Notes: generated from the letters alone by a model not told the origin. 64,000 nt of DNA from Agromyces larvae (GCF_022811705.1 NZ_CP094528.1:3348001-3412000), one strand, 5' to 3'; positions 35,375 to 43,910 are shown, numbered from the stretch's first letter. Program-made: numbers and translations.

Positions 35375-36219
35375 GCCGCCTGCGCGTCGTGCACCGCACG
35401 GGCTTCGGCTACGCCGAGCCGGCGACCGCGTCGTACAACGAGGCGCGCATGCTGCCGAACTCGGGCGGCGAGCAGTTCGTGCTGCAGGCGGGCCTCGACA
35501 TCCGTCCGGGCGCGACGCAGCACGCCTACCTCGACTACTGGGGCACGCGGGTCTCGACGTTCGAGGTGCTGACCCCGCACCGCGAGCTGTCGGTGACGGC
35601 GACGAGCCTCGTCGAGGTGCAGCCGACACCGCACCGGCGTGCGCCCGAGCTGCACTGGGAGGCGCTCGAACGCGCTCGCCGCAGCACCGTCGCGCTCGTC
35701 GAGTTCTCGTCGCAGACGGCCGCGACGACGCCGCCCGACGAGCTCGCGGCGCTCGCCGCGACCATCGCCGCCGAGGGGCTGCCGGTCGCCGAGACCGCGC
35801 TCGAGGTGTGCCGCGCCGTCGGCGAGGCGGTCGAGTACGTGACCGGGGCGACCGGGGTGCACTCGACCGCGAGCGAGGCGTGGGCCGAGCGCAAGGGCGT
35901 CTGCCAGGACATGGCGCACCTCGCGGTCGGCGCGCTGCGCGCGATCGGCATTCCGGCGAGGTACGTGTCGGGCTACCTGCATCCCGACCCGTCGGCCGGC
36001 GTCGGCGTCACGGTCACGGGCGAGTCGCACGCGTGGGTCGAGTGGTTCGACGGCGACTGGCGCGGCTACGATCCGACGAACCTGTCGCAGGTCGGCGACC
36101 TGCACGTGCTGGTCGGTCGCGGCCGCGATTACGCGGATGTCTCACCGCTGCGCGGGGTGTACGCCGGCCCCGGGGCATCCGAACTGTTCGTGACCGTCGA
36201 GGTGACGCGGGAGGCGTGA
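35371..36219 (+). CDS. Transglutaminase-like cysteine peptidase-fold protein
   Basis: 282 aa. The N-terminal bacterial transglutaminase-like beta domain (about 1-90) is followed by the catalytic core with Cys178 (RKGVCQDMAH), His220 (GESHAWVEW) and Asp234 (YDPTN), a complete triad. Such proteins may cleave or form isopeptide/amide bonds. The ATG overlaps the alpha-E stop (ATGA). No signal peptide, so cytoplasmic. It probably works with the two preceding proteins. Confidence 0.9.
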   Translation: MSRLRVVHRTGFGYAEPATASYNEARMLPNSGGEQFVLQAGLDIRPGATQHAYLDYWGTRVSTFEVLTPHRELSVTATSLVEVQPTPHRRAPELHWEALERARRSTVALVEFSSQTAATTPPDELAALAATIAAEGLPVAETALEVCRAVGEAVEYVTGATGVHSTASEAWAERKGVCQDMAHLAVGALRAIGIPARYVSGYLHPDPSAGVGVTVTGESHAWVEWFDGDWRGYDPTNLSQVGDLHVLVGRGRDYADVSPLRGVYAGPGASELFVTVEVTREA

Positions 36220-36244
36220 GCTCCCCGCGCGGCATCCCACCTGC

Positions 36245-36250
36245 CACACT
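36245..36250 (+). promoter_or_regulatory. Leaderless -10 element for the alpha/beta hydrolase gene
   Basis: CACACT is followed by 6 nt and the ATG at 36257. No ribosome site is visible. Confidence 0.45.
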
Positions 36251-36256
36251 GGCCGC

Positions 36257-37114
36257 ATGCCCACGTTCACCGACGCGTACGGCGTCCACATCCACTACGA
36301 GGCGCACCGGGTCGATGATCCGTCGGCGGTGATCCAACTCGCGCACGGCGTGGGCGAGCACATCGGCCGGTACCGCGAGCTCATCGCGGCACTGAACGAG
36401 GCGGGGTACTCGGTCTGGGCCGACGATCACCGCGGGCACGGCCGGACGGGGTTCGAGCAGCACGGTGGCGATCTCGACCGCATCGGCAGGCTCGGTCCGG
36501 GCGGCCTGCGGGCGACGATCGCGGCGGTCGAGCAGTTCACCGACGTCATCCGCGAGGCTGAGGGCGACGAGGTGCCGCTGGTGCTGCTCGGCCACTCGTG
36601 GGGGTCGCTGATGGCGCAGATCATCCTGAACCGCAGCGCCGTGCGCTACGACGGGGCGGTGTTGACCGGCACGGCGTACCGCACGCTCCGCTGGATGGAT
36701 CCGGGCGAGCGTCTGAACCGCCGCCACCGGCACCTCGGCACCACGGGCGCCGAGTGGTTGAGTCGCGACCCGGCTGTTGCGGAGGCGTTCGTCGCCGACC
36801 CGTACACGACCCTCACCCCGCTGCGGCGGCTGTTCGGCACGATCGACGCGATGCGCCTGCTCGGCCGGCCGGCGCCGGCGCCGGCGATCCCGAGCGAGCT
36901 GCCGCTGCTCATCATGGTCGGCTCCGACGACACGCTGGGCGGCGAGGAGAGCGCGCGGCGGCTCGCGCAGGCGTACGTGTCGCGGTCGGGGCTGGTGGAC
37001 GTCGAGGTCGTCGTCTACGCCGACGCCCGGCACGAGGTCTTCAACGAGCTGAATCGGCTCGAGGTGCGCGACGACCTGATCGGATGGCTGGACGAGCGCT
37101 TCGCGGTCGACTGA
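36257..37114 (+). CDS. Alpha/beta hydrolase (monoacylglycerol lipase/S33-like)
   Basis: 285 aa. The nucleophile elbow GHSWG has Ser114. HGVGEH near residue 30 forms the oxyanion region, GSDDTLGG offers the Asp and DARHEVFNE the His. This layout is that of the serine aminopeptidase S33/monoglyceride-lipase (Hydrolase_4) group. No secretion signal. Transcribed alone, convergent with the histidine phosphatase gene 25 nt away. Confidence 0.87.
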   Translation: MPTFTDAYGVHIHYEAHRVDDPSAVIQLAHGVGEHIGRYRELIAALNEAGYSVWADDHRGHGRTGFEQHGGDLDRIGRLGPGGLRATIAAVEQFTDVIREAEGDEVPLVLLGHSWGSLMAQIILNRSAVRYDGAVLTGTAYRTLRWMDPGERLNRRHRHLGTTGAEWLSRDPAVAEAFVADPYTTLTPLRRLFGTIDAMRLLGRPAPAPAIPSELPLLIMVGSDDTLGGEESARRLAQAYVSRSGLVDVEVVVYADARHEVFNELNRLEVRDDLIGWLDERFAVD

Positions 37115-37139
37115 ACGGCCTCGCGGCGGGTGCCGCCCG

Positions 37140-37796
37140 TCAGTCGACGACGCTCGCGCGGTCGGGCGGGACGTCGAACCCGAGCAGACGCATCCGCGGA
37201 TGGTTCGGATGCGCCGCCGTCGACTCGGTGAGCCACGGGTACACGATCGTGGTGACGCTGCAGTTGCCGAGCACGGGCAGCAGGTCGCGGTAGCCGTCGG
37301 GGTCCATGCCCGCGAGCTCGCAGAACAGCAGGCGGATGAGCGTCGCGTGGGCGACGATGAGCACCCGCCCGTCGGGGAACTCCGCGACGAGTTCGTCGAG
37401 CACGGGCATCGCCCGCGCGATGCCGGCTCGCCCGGACTCGCCCTCGGGCAGCGGGCTCGAGGCCGGCGCCCGGCAGAAGGCCGTCCACTCCGCCGGGTAG
37501 CGGTCGGCGATCTCCTCGGGGGTGAGCCCTTCGCCCACGCCGAAGTCGATCTCGACGAGCCGGTCGTCGATCCGCAGCGCGAGACCGGTCGTCTCGACCG
37601 ACGGTGCGGCCGAGCGGCGGGCGCGGCTGAGCGGTGACGAGATGATCGCATCGAGCCGCGCATCCACGGCCCAGGCGGCGAGCGCGGCCGCTTGGCCGAG
37701 GCCGTGCCGGGTGAGCCCGACATCGGAGTTGCCGGCGTACCGGTGATCGGCATGCCATTCCGTCTCGCCGTGACGGGCGAGGAAGAAAGTGGTCAC
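37140..37796 (-). CDS. Histidine phosphatase family protein
   Basis: 218 aa phosphoglycerate-mutase-like fold. The RHGE motif at 8-11 carries the phospho-accepting His9, and IVAHATLIRLL contributes the second His. Substrate could be a sugar phosphate or nucleotide-pathway intermediate. The GTG at 37794-37796 is fixed by TACGAT six nt upstream (leaderless) and by the family N-terminus TTFFLARHGET; the longer upstream frame is unlikely. Confidence 0.87.
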   Translation of the reverse strand: MTTFFLARHGETEWHADHRYAGNSDVGLTRHGLGQAAALAAWAVDARLDAIISSPLSRARRSAAPSVETTGLALRIDDRLVEIDFGVGEGLTPEEIADRYPAEWTAFCRAPASSPLPEGESGRAGIARAMPVLDELVAEFPDGRVLIVAHATLIRLLFCELAGMDPDGYRDLLPVLGNCSVTTIVYPWLTESTAAHPNHPRMRLLGFDVPPDRASVVD

Positions 37797-37802
37797 GCGG
37801 CG

Positions 37803-37808
37803 ATCGTA
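37803..37808 (-). promoter_or_regulatory. Leaderless -10 element for the histidine phosphatase gene
   Basis: On the minus strand TACGAT is followed by 6 nt and the GTG start at 37796. Confidence 0.5.
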
Positions 37809-37851
37809 TCCCGCTCGCACGCCGGCCCCGGGACATCCGTCTGCTTCGCTC

Positions 37852-37881
37852 TTGACAGCCGTCCCGCGGTCGTGCCATTTT
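37852..37881 (+). promoter_or_regulatory. Promoter of the GH6 cellulase gene
   Basis: TTGACA (37852-37857) and CATTTT (37876-37881) are separated by 18 bp. The CebR-like operator begins 13 nt after the -10, and the ATG lies about 100 nt downstream, giving a long 5' leader. Confidence 0.6.
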
Positions 37882-37893
37882 GAACTCGCATCC

Positions 37894-37909
37894 GTGAGAG
37901 CGCTCTCAC
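37894..37909. promoter_or_regulatory. CebR/CelR-type operator upstream of the cellulase
   Basis: GTGAGAGCGCTCTCAC is a perfect 16-bp palindrome. It is identical to the site at 52171-52186 before cebE and close to the Streptomyces CebR box TGGGAGCGCTCCCA. It implies cellobiose induction of the cellulase by the repressor encoded at 46155-47174. Confidence 0.85.
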
Positions 37910-37989
37910 GAATCGATGCGAACCCGCACCACCGAACGGTCCACGACGAAGTCGACCGAGGTCGACGACGACCAACTGGAGTAGCGAAC

Positions 37990-39552
37990 ATGACCCCACG
38001 ACCACTTCCGCGCGCGCTCGCGCTGGCGGCCGCGACCGTCGCGATCTGCGCGATCGGCGGCATCACCGCCGCCCCGGCGAACGCCGCTGACGACGACGGC
38101 ACGCTGCAGGGAGCCGAGCTCTACCGCAACCCGTACAGCACCACGCTCGAAGCGGCGCAGTCGCTGAGCGGGCAGGCGCGCGCCGACGCCCAGCTGCTCG
38201 GCAGCATCCCCTCGGCCGACTGGATCACGAAGGGCACGCCCGCCGAGGCGCAGGCCGCCGTCGACGAGATCGTCGACGCCGCCGCCGCGCTCGGGCAGGT
38301 GCCGACCCTCGTCGTCTACAACCTCCCGTTCCGCGACTGCTCGCAGTACTCGGCCGGCGGTGCGGCCGACACCGCCGCCTACCTCGCGTGGGTCGACGGC
38401 GTCGCCGCCGGCATCGGCGATCGCGACGCGATCGTCATCCTCGAGCCCGACGGGCTCGGCATCATCCCGTGGAACACCGACGGCAACGGCAACGCCGAGT
38501 GGTGCCAGCCCGCCGAGCTCGACCCGGCGACCGCAGCCGACGAACGCTACGTGCAGGTCAACGGCGCGGTCGACCGGCTCACTGCGCTCGCCGGCACGCA
38601 CGTCTACCTCGACGGCACCCACACCGGATGGCTCGGGGTCGGCGACATCTCGGCGCGACTCATCCGGGCGGGCGTCGAGCGCACCGACGGGTTCTTCCTG
38701 AACGCGTCGAACTACGAGGAGACCCGCAAGCTCGAGAGGTACGGCACCTGGATCTCGGAGTGCATCCACCTCTCGCAGAACTCGTGGTGGGAACCCGGAT
38801 GGTGCGGCAGCCAGTACTATCCGGCGAACCCGGCCGACTTCGACACCTGGACGGCGACCGACGCGACCTACGACCAGGCCTACGCCGACACCGGGCTCAC
38901 ACGCGACCCCGCCGCGCAGGCGCACTTCGTGATCGACACCAGCCGCAACGGCCAGGGCCCGTGGACGGCGCCCGCGGGCGCCTACCCCGACGCCGAGGCC
39001 TGGTGCAACCCGCCCGAACGCGGCATCGGCGAGCGGCCCACCACCGACACGGGCGACGCGCTCATCGACGCCTTCCTCTGGATCAAGGTGCCCGGCGAGA
39101 GCGACGGCAAGTGCTACCGCGGCACCGGTGGACCGCTCGACCCCGAACGCGGCATCGAGGACCCGGCCGCCGGCGTCTGGTTCCCGCAGCAGGCGCGCGA
39201 ACTCGTGGCCCTCGCGAACCCGCCGATCGCCGCCCAGACGTGCGCGATCGAGTACCTCGTGCACGGCACCTGGCCGGGCGGGTTCAACACCCAGATCTGG
39301 GTGAAGAACACCGGCACCACCGCGATCAACGGTTGGGAGCTCGAGTGGGCGTTCCGAGGCGACCTCGGCGTCGGCAACGGATGGAGCGCCGACTGGTCGC
39401 AGCAGGGCAGCGTCGTCACCGCGTCGTCGCTCGCGTGGAACGCTGCGCTCGCGCCCGGCGCCCGAACGACCATCGGCTTCATCGGCAACGGTGCCGACCC
39501 GGCGACCGTGCCCTGGCTGTTCGAGTTGAACGGAGCCCCCTGCACGAGCTGA
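37990..39552 (+). CDS. Secreted GH6 cellulase (cellobiohydrolase/endoglucanase) with CBM2
   Basis: 520 aa. The Sec signal peptide is about 32 residues (cleavage near APANA). The GH6 catalytic domain spans about 40-400, with the motifs YNLPFRDCSQYSAGG and VILEPDGLG carrying the catalytic aspartates. The C-terminal family 2 cellulose-binding module (about 418-520) has WPGGFNTQIWVKNTG, NGWELEW and a terminal Cys pairing with Cys418. It hydrolyses cellulose outside the cell, releasing mostly cellobiose. There is almost no linker between the modules. A CebR-type operator precedes it. Endo or exo mode cannot be told. Confidence 0.93.
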   Translation: MTPRPLPRALALAAATVAICAIGGITAAPANAADDDGTLQGAELYRNPYSTTLEAAQSLSGQARADAQLLGSIPSADWITKGTPAEAQAAVDEIVDAAAALGQVPTLVVYNLPFRDCSQYSAGGAADTAAYLAWVDGVAAGIGDRDAIVILEPDGLGIIPWNTDGNGNAEWCQPAELDPATAADERYVQVNGAVDRLTALAGTHVYLDGTHTGWLGVGDISARLIRAGVERTDGFFLNASNYEETRKLERYGTWISECIHLSQNSWWEPGWCGSQYYPANPADFDTWTATDATYDQAYADTGLTRDPAAQAHFVIDTSRNGQGPWTAPAGAYPDAEAWCNPPERGIGERPTTDTGDALIDAFLWIKVPGESDGKCYRGTGGPLDPERGIEDPAAGVWFPQQARELVALANPPIAAQTCAIEYLVHGTWPGGFNTQIWVKNTGTTAINGWELEWAFRGDLGVGNGWSADWSQQGSVVTASSLAWNAALAPGARTTIGFIGNGADPATVPWLFELNGAPCTS

Positions 39553-39619
39553 CCACGCCGCTCGCCGCGTCTCCGTGAGCTCGTCGGAGGCCGCAAGGCG
39601 GGTTTGCCGGACAACGCGG

Positions 39620-39659
39620 GGAATGCGGGTCGCGCACGCTGCTGCGCGACCTGCATTCC
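39620..39659. terminator. Long hairpin between convergent cellulase and TetR genes
   Basis: A 17-nt arm beginning GGAATGCGGGTCG (39620-39636) pairs with 39643-39659 with one G-T wobble and a 6-nt loop. It lies in the 117-nt convergent gap and is the likely two-way terminator. Confidence 0.7.
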
Positions 39660-39669
39660 GGCGTGTGTC

Positions 39670-40428
39670 CTACGAACGCCGGGGTGCGCGCTGGCGCGCG
39701 GCGATCAGGGCGGCGATGCCGGCGATGATCCGGTCGAGGCCGTACTCCAGTGCGGCGTCCTGGGCCGTGTCCGTCGCCGCATCGGCGAAGGCGGCGGCCG
39801 CGAGCGGGTAGGCGTCGGCGTTCGCCGTCAGCACGGCGCCGAGCGTCTCGGCGAGCTGCGCCTCGAGGTCGGGCTGCGTCTCCTGCTGCACGAGCCCGCG
39901 CACGTGCGCGCTCACCAGCGTGAGCGTGTCGAGCCGCTCACCCGCGGTCAGCGGCAGCTCCTCGAGCACGCCGAGCCCGGCCTCCGTCCAGCTCAGCTCG
40001 TTCGGCCCGAACACGCGCGCGCCGACCGCCGCGGTCAGCAGCCAGCGATGGGCGGCGAACACGTCGTGCACGGCGTGCGCCCACGCGCGCAGGCGCGGCT
40101 GCCAGGACGCCGGCGAGGCATCCGGATCGTCCGCTTCCGAAGCGGGTCCCGACGCGCTCGCCGACGCGCTCACCGGCCCCATGGCGGTGTCGACCATCAG
40201 GGCGATGAGCGCGTCGCGGTTCGGCACGTACCGGTAGAGCGCCATCTTGGTGACGCCGACCTCGTCGGCGACGCGCTGCATGGATGCCGCGTCGAGTCCC
40301 TCGTCGTCGGCCAAGCGGATGCCCGTGGCGACGAGCTCGGCGAGCGTCACCCGTGGGCGCGGTCCCCGGCGCGTCGCGGTGCCGATCGTCGGCGCCCAGA
40401 GCAGGTCGGCCGTGGTGGGCTCGGACAT
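39670..40428 (-). CDS. TetR-family transcriptional regulator (TetR_C class)
   Basis: 252 aa. The helix-turn-helix IRLADDEGLDAASMQRVADEVGVTKMALYRYVPNRDAL is at about 37-74, and the C-terminal domain resembles the TetR-C group. The ATG at 40426-40428 is chosen over the frame extending upstream across the promoter region. Divergent from the FAD monooxygenase gene, with a 46-bp palindrome between them. It very likely represses that gene, as TetR represses tetracycline-modifying or export genes. Confidence 0.88.
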   Translation of the reverse strand: MSEPTTADLLWAPTIGTATRRGPRPRVTLAELVATGIRLADDEGLDAASMQRVADEVGVTKMALYRYVPNRDALIALMVDTAMGPVSASASASGPASEADDPDASPASWQPRLRAWAHAVHDVFAAHRWLLTAAVGARVFGPNELSWTEAGLGVLEELPLTAGERLDTLTLVSAHVRGLVQQETQPDLEAQLAETLGAVLTANADAYPLAAAAFADAATDTAQDAALEYGLDRIIAGIAALIAARQRAPRRS

Positions 40429-40454
40429 CGTTCCTCCCGGTTCGGGCGTGGGTC

Positions 40455-40505
40455 TTGACTTTCTGTGTCTACCAGACACTAATATGTGTCGGGTAGACAC
40501 AGAAA
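40455..40505 (+). promoter_or_regulatory. Monooxygenase promoter with 46-bp palindromic operator
   Basis: Arms TTTCTGTGTCTACC (40460-40473) and GGTAGACACAGAAA (40492-40505) are perfectly inverted. Inside them GACAC-TAATAT-GTGTC is also perfectly inverted. TTGACT (40455-40460) and TAATAT (40480-40485) could be -35 and -10 with a 19-bp spacer, so the operator covers the promoter core. Confidence 0.8.
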
Positions 40506-40519
40506 CGAAGGGAACGATC

Positions 40520-41746
40520 ATGAAGGTCCTCATCTCAGGCGCGAGCATCGCCGGCCCCGCGGTCGCGTTCTGGCTCTCGCGCAGCGGTCACGACGTCACC
40601 GTGGTGGAGCAGGCGCCCGCCCTGCGCGCCGGCGGCCAGGCCGTCGACTTCAAAGGCGCGACGCATCGGCGGGTGCTCGAGCGCATGGGCCTGTGGGACG
40701 CGATCCACGACCTGCGCACCCCCGCCGTCGACGCGCACTTCGTCGACGCGACCGGGCGCACGAACGCCGTCATGCCCCACACCTTCAGCGGCGGCGACGT
40801 CGAGATCGCCCGCGGCGACCTCGCGCACCTGATGTACGAGCACACCGCCGACCGCGTCGAGTACGTCTTCGGCGACCGCATCGAGCGGATGCACGAGCAC
40901 GCCGACGGCATCGACGTCGAGTTCCGCAGCGGACGCACCGGCCGGTTCGACCTCGTGGTCGGCGCCGACGGCGTGCACTCGGGCGTGCGGCGGCTCGCGT
41001 TCGGGCCCGAGCAGCAGTTCGTGAAGTACCTCGGGTACTCGTACGCGGTGGTCGGCGGTGCGAAGGCGGCGGCCGAGGCATCCGATCGCCCCGCCGGAGA
41101 CGCACCGGGCGCGCCCGACGCGCCCGGCGTGCCCACCCAGCCGGGCCTCTGGTACAACGAACCGGGCAGGCTCGCCGTCATCGGCGGCCCGAAGGCGCCC
41201 GACTTCTTCGTCTTCGCCTCCGACGACCCAGGCGCCCTCCGACACGACGTCGACGCCCAGAAGCGCCTCATCGCCGACGCGTACGCCGGCGCGGGCTGGC
41301 GCGTGCCCGAGATGCTCGAGCGCCTCGCGACCGCCGACGAGTTCTACCTCGACGGCCTGAACCGCGTGCACCTCGACCGGTTCACGAGCGGGCGGGTCGT
41401 GCTCGTCGGCGACGCCGGGTACGCGAACACCCTCGGCGGATTCGGCACCGGGCTCTCGATCGTCGGCGCCTACGTGCTGGCCGGCGAACTCGCCGCGGCC
41501 GGCGGCGACCACCGGGTCGCGTTCGCGAACTACGACGAGCGGATGCTCCGCTACTCGAAGGTCGCCCGCAGCGGCAACGCCGGGCCGTTCCTCGCGCCGC
41601 CGAGCCGGTGGCGCATCGCGATGCGCGACCTCACCTTCAAGAACCGGCTCATGCTCGCCGGCATGATGAAGCTCACCGACATGTTCGCCAACGACATCGC
41701 GCTGCCCGAGTATCGGGAGGTCGCGGCATCCGGCGCGGTTCGCTGA
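40520..41746 (+). CDS. FAD-dependent monooxygenase (PHBH/TetX-like)
   Basis: 408 aa. The N-terminal dinucleotide-binding motif is ISGASIAGPAVAFWL. The middle DLVVGADGVHSGVRRL (DG motif) and the C-terminal VVLVGDAGYANTLGGFGTGLSIVGAYVLAGEL (GD motif) are hallmarks of class A flavoprotein hydroxylases. Substrates range from aromatics to antibiotics. An extra Ala/Pro/Asp-rich loop lies near residues 185-210. Controlled by the divergent TetR gene through a long palindrome. GAAGGGAAC precedes the ATG at 40520. Confidence 0.87.
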   Translation: MKVLISGASIAGPAVAFWLSRSGHDVTVVEQAPALRAGGQAVDFKGATHRRVLERMGLWDAIHDLRTPAVDAHFVDATGRTNAVMPHTFSGGDVEIARGDLAHLMYEHTADRVEYVFGDRIERMHEHADGIDVEFRSGRTGRFDLVVGADGVHSGVRRLAFGPEQQFVKYLGYSYAVVGGAKAAAEASDRPAGDAPGAPDAPGVPTQPGLWYNEPGRLAVIGGPKAPDFFVFASDDPGALRHDVDAQKRLIADAYAGAGWRVPEMLERLATADEFYLDGLNRVHLDRFTSGRVVLVGDAGYANTLGGFGTGLSIVGAYVLAGELAAAGGDHRVAFANYDERMLRYSKVARSGNAGPFLAPPSRWRIAMRDLTFKNRLMLAGMMKLTDMFANDIALPEYREVAASGAVR

Positions 41747-41807
41747 CGATCGGATGCCTCGGGCCGGCGCCGTGCGCGAAACCGGCGCTGCCCGGGCCAT
41801 CCGGTCG

Positions 41808-41813
41808 TAGGCT
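41808..41813 (+). promoter_or_regulatory. Leaderless -10 element for the lipoate ligase gene
   Basis: TAGGCT is followed by 7 nt and the ATG at 41821. Confidence 0.5.
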
Positions 41814-41820
41814 GTCGCCC

Positions 41821-42879
41821 ATGCCCCCATTCCACGGCGAGTACAAGGTTCCCGGCGGCAAGCTCGTGGTCGTCGATTTCGATGTCGTCGACGACGTGAT
41901 CCGCGCCCCGCGCGTCGCGGGCGACTTCTTCCTCGAGCCCGACGAGGCGCTGGGCGACATCGACGCCGCGCTCGAGGGCCTGCCCGCGGCATCCGATGCG
42001 AAGCAGATCGCGGCTGCGATCTCGGCGGGCCTGCGCGACGGGGCCGTGATGCTCGGCTTCTCGGCCGAGGCCGTCGCGGTCGCGGTGCGTCGCGCGCTCA
42101 CCGACGCCCGCAGCTGGACCGACTACGAGTGGGAGATCGTGCACGACGCGGCGGTGCCGCCGCGCCTGCACCTCGCGCTCGACGAGGTGCTCGCCACGCG
42201 CGTCGGCGAGGGGCGCCGCAAGCCGACCCTGCGGTTCTGGGAGTGGGACGAGTCAGCCGTGGTGATCGGCTCGTTCCAGTCGGTGAAGAACGAGGTCGAC
42301 CCCGAGGGCGCCGAGAAGTACGGCTTCGAGGTCGTGCGACGCATCTCGGGAGGCGGCGCGATGATGATGGAGAAGGGCAACGTCGTCACCTACTCGCTGT
42401 ACGTGCCCGCCGAGCTCGTGCAGGGGCTGAGCTTCGCCGACTCGTACGCGTTCCTCGACGACTGGGTGCTGCAGGGGCTGCGCTCGATCGGCGTCGAGGC
42501 GACGTACCAGCCGTTGAACGACATCGCGTCTCCGCTCGGCAAGATCGGCGGCGCCGCGCAGAAGCGCCTCGGCTCGGGCGGTGTGCTGCATCACGTGACG
42601 ATGGCGTACGACCTCGACAACGAGAAGATGCTCGAGGTGCTGCGCATCGGCCGCGAGAAGATCAGCGACAAGGGCATCGCGTCGGCGGCCAAGCGCGTCG
42701 ACCCGCTGCGCTCGCAGACCGGGCTCAGCCGTGCGGCGATCATCGAGGCGCTGAAGCACACGTTCGCCGCGCTCTACGGCGCGAAGCCCGGCGCGGTCAC
42801 CGCCGACGAGCTCGCCGAGGCCGAGGCGCTGGTCGCGTCGAAGTTCTCCACCCCCGACTGGCTGTACCGGGTTCCCTGA
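41821..42879 (+). CDS. Lipoate-protein ligase family protein with N-terminal accessory domain
   Basis: 352 aa. Residues about 1-85 (GEYKVPGGKLVVVDFDVVDD ...) resemble the small accessory domain that in E. coli LplA lies at the C-terminus and in Thermoplasma is a separate LplB. The catalytic LplA-like domain follows (about 100-352), with VRRISGGGAMMMEKGNVVTYSLY for lipoyl-AMP and SPLGKIGGAAQKRLGSGGVLHH. It should attach lipoate, octanoate or a related acid to a protein lysine. The domain order is swapped relative to E. coli. Transcribed alone. Confidence 0.87.
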   Translation: MPPFHGEYKVPGGKLVVVDFDVVDDVIRAPRVAGDFFLEPDEALGDIDAALEGLPAASDAKQIAAAISAGLRDGAVMLGFSAEAVAVAVRRALTDARSWTDYEWEIVHDAAVPPRLHLALDEVLATRVGEGRRKPTLRFWEWDESAVVIGSFQSVKNEVDPEGAEKYGFEVVRRISGGGAMMMEKGNVVTYSLYVPAELVQGLSFADSYAFLDDWVLQGLRSIGVEATYQPLNDIASPLGKIGGAAQKRLGSGGVLHHVTMAYDLDNEKMLEVLRIGREKISDKGIASAAKRVDPLRSQTGLSRAAIIEALKHTFAALYGAKPGAVTADELAEAEALVASKFSTPDWLYRVP

Positions 42880-42915
42880 CGGACGCACCCGCGAGGAAGC
42901 CTCAGCCGGCCTCGG

Positions 42916-42921
42916 TACACT
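42916..42921 (+). promoter_or_regulatory. Leaderless -10 element for the small membrane protein gene
   Basis: TACACT is followed by 6 nt and the ATG at 42928. Confidence 0.55.
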
Positions 42922-42927
42922 CGACGG

Positions 42928-43248
42928 ATGGAGTGGTGGGTGTGGCTCGTGATCGCGGGGGCGGTCATCGGCATCGGTTGGCTCGCGCAACGCGCCGGCT
43001 TCATCGACCTCTCCGATAAGACGAAGCGCGGCGGCGGGGGTTCCGGCGGCGTCATGATGATCGGCGACGAGGTCTTCGCGCCGCGCAAGTACGAGGCCGC
43101 CGTCGAACAGGATCGGCAGAGTCGGCTGCCCGCGCCCGCGCCGCTGCCGGGCGACGGCGACAAGGGCATCGCGTTCGCGTCGGATGCTCCGGACGACGAC
43201 GACCCCGACCGGTTCCGCGGGCACATCCGCCTCGACGTCGAGCAGTAG
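42928..43248 (+). CDS. Small single-pass membrane protein of unknown function
   Basis: 106 aa. One N-terminal membrane helix (MEWWVWLVIAGAVIGIGWLA) is followed by a glycine-rich stretch and a charged, largely disordered cytoplasmic or external tail ending in acidic residues. I do not recognise the family. A leaderless promoter with a near-perfect TACACT supports it as a real gene. It is convergent with the flavodoxin gene 20 nt away. Confidence 0.7.
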   Translation: MEWWVWLVIAGAVIGIGWLAQRAGFIDLSDKTKRGGGGSGGVMMIGDEVFAPRKYEAAVEQDRQSRLPAPAPLPGDGDKGIAFASDAPDDDDPDRFRGHIRLDVEQ

Positions 43249-43268
43249 CGGTCGAGTACGGGCTCGGC

Positions 43269-43763
43269 TCAGGCGAGCCGCCCCGCGAGCGTGCGTCCCC
43301 ATTGCTCGGCGCGCGCGATCTCACCCTCCTCGAGCGGACCGCTGTAGCCGTACACGCCGAACGACTCGGCCGCGGCGAGCGGCTCGAACCCGAGCTTGAC
43401 CAGCCGTTTCATCGCCTTCTTCGCGGCCGATCCGGGCAGTCTCGGGTCGACGCTGCGGGTGTCGAAGGTCGCAACCCGGGTGCCGCGGGGCGGCGTGCCG
43501 AGCTTGCCGATCCACTCGCGGATGCCGAGTCTCGGCACCTTCGACGCGCCCTGGTCGCGCGCCGCCTTGCGGGTGTCGGCGCGCGACATCGAGAACGCGT
43601 GCGTCGGCCCGCCGACCACGAGCAGGTCGAGGTCGGCCGCGAACTCGGTCGGCGCGCGGTCGATGCGCACCACGTCGGCGCCCGGCCCCATGCCGGCCCC
43701 GATCGCGACCGCGATCGCCTCGGTGTTCCCCCAGATCGACTCCACCACGATCAGCGCGCGCAT
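43269..43763 (-). CDS. Flavodoxin-domain protein
   Basis: 164 aa with the FMN-binding start LIVVESIWGNTEAIAVAIG (phosphate loop), then LLVVGGPTHAFSMSR, typical of flavodoxin/MioC-like electron carriers. The ATG at 43761-43763 is used; a GTG three codons earlier is closer to a TAGCGT hexamer at 43783-43788 and may be the true start. The electron-transfer partner is unknown. Confidence 0.85.
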   Translation of the reverse strand: MRALIVVESIWGNTEAIAVAIGAGMGPGADVVRIDRAPTEFAADLDLLVVGGPTHAFSMSRADTRKAARDQGASKVPRLGIREWIGKLGTPPRGTRVATFDTRSVDPRLPGSAAKKAMKRLVKLGFEPLAAAESFGVYGYSGPLEEGEIARAEQWGRTLAGRLA

Positions 43764-43809
43764 CGCGACCACCCCCGACGCCACGCTACCGCGTCGCCCG
43801 AGATCGCCC

Positions 43810-43877
43810 CTGCGCCAGTTCGGCGGCCTCCGCGCCAGCCCGAGTGGGGCAGAGGGTGCGCAAGTGGCGCGGAGGCC
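43810..43877. repeat. Interspersed palindromic repeat, family 2, copy B
   Basis: CTGCGCCAGTTCGGC is followed by GGCCTCCGCGCCA (43825-43837), whose exact complement TGGCGCGGAGGCC is at 43865-43877. Shares the CTGCGCCA / TGGCGC / CTCCGCGCC words with the copies near 19446, 46038 and 61480. It lies between the flavodoxin and methyltransferase genes. Confidence 0.75.
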
Positions 43878-43897
43878 GTCGCTGGCAACACGCCTGG

Positions 43898-43903
43898 CAG
43901 ACT
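43898..43903 (+). promoter_or_regulatory. Leaderless -10-like element for the methyltransferase gene
   Basis: CAGACT is followed by 7 nt and a GTG start at 43911. The same CAGACT is used 6 nt before the pgm start. Confidence 0.4.
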
Positions 43904-43910
43904 GGAGCGC

